A stretch of 7,870 nt of DNA from Chlorobiota bacterium (GTDB lineage: Bacteria > Bacteroidota > Bacteroidia > Flavobacteriales > Flavobacteriaceae), in the NCBI GenBank assembly GCA_013151975.1, contig JAADHG010000023.1, positions 1 to 7,870 on the forward strand, written 5' to 3'. Numbering within the stretch: position 1 is the stretch's first letter; each line of letters opens with the position of its first letter. Below are positions 7,201 through 7,870 of this stretch, one piece after another. The position numbers and the translations under genes were made by a program. Under the pieces are notes generated by a model. It was not told the origin of the DNA and made no database searches. It was given only the letters and a program-made list of their open reading frames with translations.

Positions 7201-7870
7201 ATAGCTTTAGGAGGTTTATTACTCAATAACAACTTATTTACTAATTTAGATATAAGTCAAAATACTGCGTTAACTTATTTAAATTGTAGTAATAATGATT
7301 TAACGAGTTTAGATGTAAGGAACGGAAACAACACAAACTTTACTTATTTTAATAGCTTTAACAATCCAAACCTCACCTGTATTTCTGTTGATGATGCAGC
7401 ATACAGTACTACTAATTGGACTAATATTGATGCGCAAACCAGCTTTAGTGAAAACTGTAGTATCATTCAACTCTCAGCCAAAGTCTATTTACAAGGTGCA
7501 GCTACCAATCCTAACTCTGGTGAAGGAACATGGATGCGAGACGATTTGCGAGTAACTAATAACATTCCAACCACATCGCCTTATACAGATGCAATTACCT
7601 GTAATGCATCTGTCTTTAATCCTACAGGAGCCAATGCCATTGTTGATTGGGTATTTGTTGAACTTCGTGATCAAGCTAATAGTGCCTCAGTGCTTGCAAG
7701 TCAATCGGCACTCCTACAACGCGATGGTGATGTGGTGGCTGTTGATGGCATATCGCCTTTGTCCTTTAATATCGCTTTGGGGAATTACTATGTCGCTGTT
7801 TCTCATCGTAACCATATTGGCGTGATTAGTGCTTCTACTTTTAGTTTATCTCCCACAACAACCCTTGTAG
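4231..7870 (+). CDS. Giant secreted leucine-rich repeat protein, 3' end outside window
   Basis: The frame is open from the ATG at 4231 to the last base: 1213 complete codons with no stop. Residues 1-20 are a signal peptide (K2-K3, hydrophobic core, cleavage likely after N-A before Q21). Five leucine-rich modules follow at residues 25-207, 213-415, 421-689, 694-851 and 856-1076, then a different domain begins at about 1078. The repeat unit is 21 residues, with consensus L-x-x-L-x-C-x-x-N-x-L-T-S-L-D-V-S-x-N-T-A, the type described as IRREKO leucine-rich repeats. Such repeats form curved solenoids that bind proteins or glycans, so an adhesin-like surface role is a fair inference; no enzyme motif is seen in this part. 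Flavobacterial relatives usually end in a type IX secretion sorting domain, which would lie beyond the window. An upstream terminator and possible promoter suggest independent transcription. Confidence 0.93.
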   Translation, partial: MKKITLLLVLCCFTATILNAQITAIPDANFEQALIDLGIDSSGVLDGSVFTNDINTVTVLIVINKNIADLTGIEDFAALTTLNCRNNQIVNLDLSQNLVLETLICEINQLTSLDISNSLLITDLNCSNNMLTNLDLSQHSLLQTVRFHFNNFTNFDIRNGNNTSITSFVGSSNPLLTCIFVDSATYSWANWPNRDPASNYVETQAQCNPFVTYVPDDNFEQALIDLGYDNFLDDYVNTSAINTVTTLSIGNLGINDLTGIEDFIALETLNCSYNNLSSLDVSNAPNLLQLFCFNNNLTSLDVTNNPALQWLDCKFNNLNTLDVSNNTLLERIDFQDNNLTTLNISWSSALDQVRVQNNQLITLDVRSGANTNITIFDTTGNPTLNCIFVDNAAYSIANWTNIDATSTFVENQAQCDGLNIYIPDDNFEQALIDLGYDAGPLDDFVLKSSISTITTLNLSSKNIVDFTGIEAFGTLENLNISQNPITQSTTFNINYLTALRILNCSNSQLTSLDVSDNTALTNLKCNNNQLASLDVTQNTALTLLWCHNNQLSSLDVSQNTVLSQLYCSTNSLTTLDVTQNTVLNELRCQVNLLTSMDVSQNTSLVELWCRDNQITSLDLSQNVSLAKLICNDNQLTNLNIKNGNNTAITNANFNATNNPSLTCINVDDDAYSNTNWTNIDAQSGFSTDCSATTYVPDNNFEQALIDLGYDTVLDDYVLTFTISNITSLDISNKNISDLTGIEDFTSLVFFDCYTNQISNIDVSNSSALVQLKCGTNQLTSLDLSNNTNLTILNCFNNQLTSLDVKNGNNTNVTFFKADNNPNLTCINVDDITYSTTNWTNIDAQTHFSTNCSAETYVPDDNFEQALIDLGYDDVLNDYVVTANINTITTLNVSSKTISDLTGIEGFTALEDLFCNTNLLTSLDVSNNTALKLLYSYSNQLTSLNLSNNTALINLNCNSNQITSLDVSNSLSLELLSCNSNQINNIDVSNNIALGGLLLNNNLFTNLDISQNTALTYLNCSNNDLTSLDVRNGNNTNFTYFNSFNNPNLTCISVDDAAYSTTNWTNIDAQTSFSENCSIIQLSAKVYLQGAATNPNSGEGTWMRDDLRVTNNIPTTSPYTDAITCNASVFNPTGANAIVDWVFVELRDQANSASVLASQSALLQRDGDVVAVDGISPLSFNIALGNYYVAVSHRNHIGVISASTFSLSPTTTLV
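4303..4851 (+). repeat. Leucine-rich module 1, four 21-residue units
   Basis: Residues 25-207 of the large protein. The N-cap is 'IPDANFEQALIDLGID', the lead-in 'DLTGIEDF'. The L-D-x-S position of successive units starts at bases 4501, 4564, 4627 and 4690, exactly 63 bases apart. The last unit reads 'NFDIRNGNN', followed by the C-cap with cysteines in 'LLTCIFVD' and 'QAQC'. It is the most divergent module: its C-cap has 'SWANWPNRDPAS' where others have 'TNWTNIDAQ'. Confidence 0.88.
4867..5475 (+). repeat. Leucine-rich module 2, five 21-residue units
   Basis: Residues 213-415. It opens with 'YVPDDNFEQALIDLGYD'. Units start at 5062, 5125, 5188, 5251 and 5314, each 63 bases apart. The final unit 'TLDVRSGANT' replaces the usual N-G-N-N-T, and the C-cap carries cysteines in 'TLNCIFVD' and 'QAQC'. 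The shared 'CIFVD' and 'QAQC' make its C-cap closest to that of module 1, which suggests these two belong to an older or separate pair. Confidence 0.88.
5491..6297 (+). repeat. Leucine-rich module 3, seven 21-residue units plus an irregular one
   Basis: Residues 421-689, the longest module. It opens with 'YIPDDNFEQALIDLGYD'. Regular units start at 5761, 5824, 5887, 5950, 6013, 6076 and 6139, exactly 63 bases apart. Before them lies an irregular segment ('ISQNPITQSTTFNINYLTAL', about residues 483-502) that lacks the L-D-V-S and Cys positions and has no counterpart in the other modules. Units use S-Q-N or T-Q-N where modules 4 and 5 mostly use S-N-N. Confidence 0.88.
6310..6783 (+). repeat. Leucine-rich module 4, three 21-residue units
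   Basis: Residues 694-851, the shortest module. It opens with 'YVPDNNFEQALIDLGYD'. Units start at 6505, 6568 and 6631, 63 bases apart. The last unit ends 'VKNGNNTNVT' and the C-cap reads 'NLTCINVDD...TTNWTNIDAQ', nearly the same as module 5. It keeps full N- and C-caps, so it looks like a complete solenoid rather than a fragment. Confidence 0.88.
6796..7458 (+). repeat. Leucine-rich module 5, six 21-residue units
   Basis: Residues 856-1076. It opens with 'YVPDDNFEQALIDLGYD'. Units start at 6991, 7054, 7117, 7180, 7243 and 7306, each 63 bases apart. The fifth unit, 'ALGGLLLNNNLFTNLDISQN', has Leu at the usual Cys position, and the second unit has Tyr there. The C-cap carries cysteines in 'NLTCISVDD' and 'FSENC'. 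Confidence 0.88.
7462..7870 (+). other. C-terminal non-repeat domain of the large protein, incomplete
   Basis: Residues 1078-1213 of the same reading frame. The sequence changes abruptly from the repeat pattern to 'LSAKVYLQGAATNPNSGEG', then 'MRDDLRV', 'PTTSPYTDAITCNASVF', 'IVDWVFVELRD' and 'GNYYVAVSHRNHIGV'. I recognise this as a segment found in large secreted flavobacterial proteins, usually followed by further beta-rich sequence with N-x-D-x-N-x-D-G-like calcium loops and a sorting domain; this recollection needs a search. It looks beta-rich and immunoglobulin-like. Base composition is visibly more GC-rich than in the modules. Confidence 0.7.

Noticed and set aside
4303..7458. Regularly spaced repeats that could suggest a CRISPR array or tandem noncoding repeats
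   Set aside because: The 63-base period is a multiple of three, the frame is open throughout, and the units differ at the DNA level while keeping the protein pattern. They are coding leucine-rich repeats.
7489..7825. Open frames on the - strand (7489-7674) and in another + frame (7589-7825)
   Set aside because: Both overlap the in-frame C-terminal domain of the large protein, which has a continuous and recognisable translation. The alternative products show no signal peptide or domain.

Overview
The window is AT-rich, and every convincing gene lies on the + strand. Signs of a marine-type member of the Flavobacteriaceae (Bacteroidetes) are: starts in an A-rich context (commonly ATGAAAAA) with no convincing Shine-Dalgarno sequences, short signal peptides ending just before Gln, lipoproteins with V-G-C lipoboxes, and a giant secreted protein built from Leu-Asp-Val-Ser repeats of a kind very common in flavobacteria. 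The assignment rests on these traits only; no marker gene is present.

Positions 1-4072 hold six small to mid-size genes for envelope or exported proteins: a secreted parallel beta-helix protein (86-1420), a small lipoprotein (1489-1878), a single-pass membrane protein (1984-2337), a larger lipoprotein (2348-3031), a two-pass membrane protein with a soluble C-terminal domain (3044-3547), and a small secreted protein with two cysteines (3623-4072). The genes at 1984-3547 are 10 and 12 bases apart and form the clearest operon. The gaps at 1421-1488, 1879-1983 and 3548-3622 contain no convincing terminator, so longer transcripts are possible. A 14-bp perfect hairpin at 4112-4143 closes this block.

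Positions 4231-7870 are one continuous coding frame, still open at the window end (1213 complete codons). It encodes a signal peptide, five copies of a leucine-rich module, and the start of a different, more GC-rich C-terminal domain. Every module has the same N-cap (a P-D-[AND]-N-F-E-Q-A-L-I-D-L-G motif), the same 'LTGIE' lead-in, a run of 21-residue repeats, and the same two-cysteine C-cap. Only the number of repeats changes: 4, 5, 7, 3 and 6, so 25 in all, in exact 63-bp register within each module. This is a cell-surface or secreted adhesin-like protein, probably exported by the type IX secretion system, although the sorting signal would lie beyond the window.

I see no RNA genes, CRISPR arrays, insertion sequences or integrases. 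The longest stretch without a gene is 158 bases (4073-4230), which holds the terminator and a possible promoter. The most notable content is the repeat architecture of the large protein and the unrecognised cluster of small envelope proteins. I do not see a clear case for a new enzymatic or defence system.
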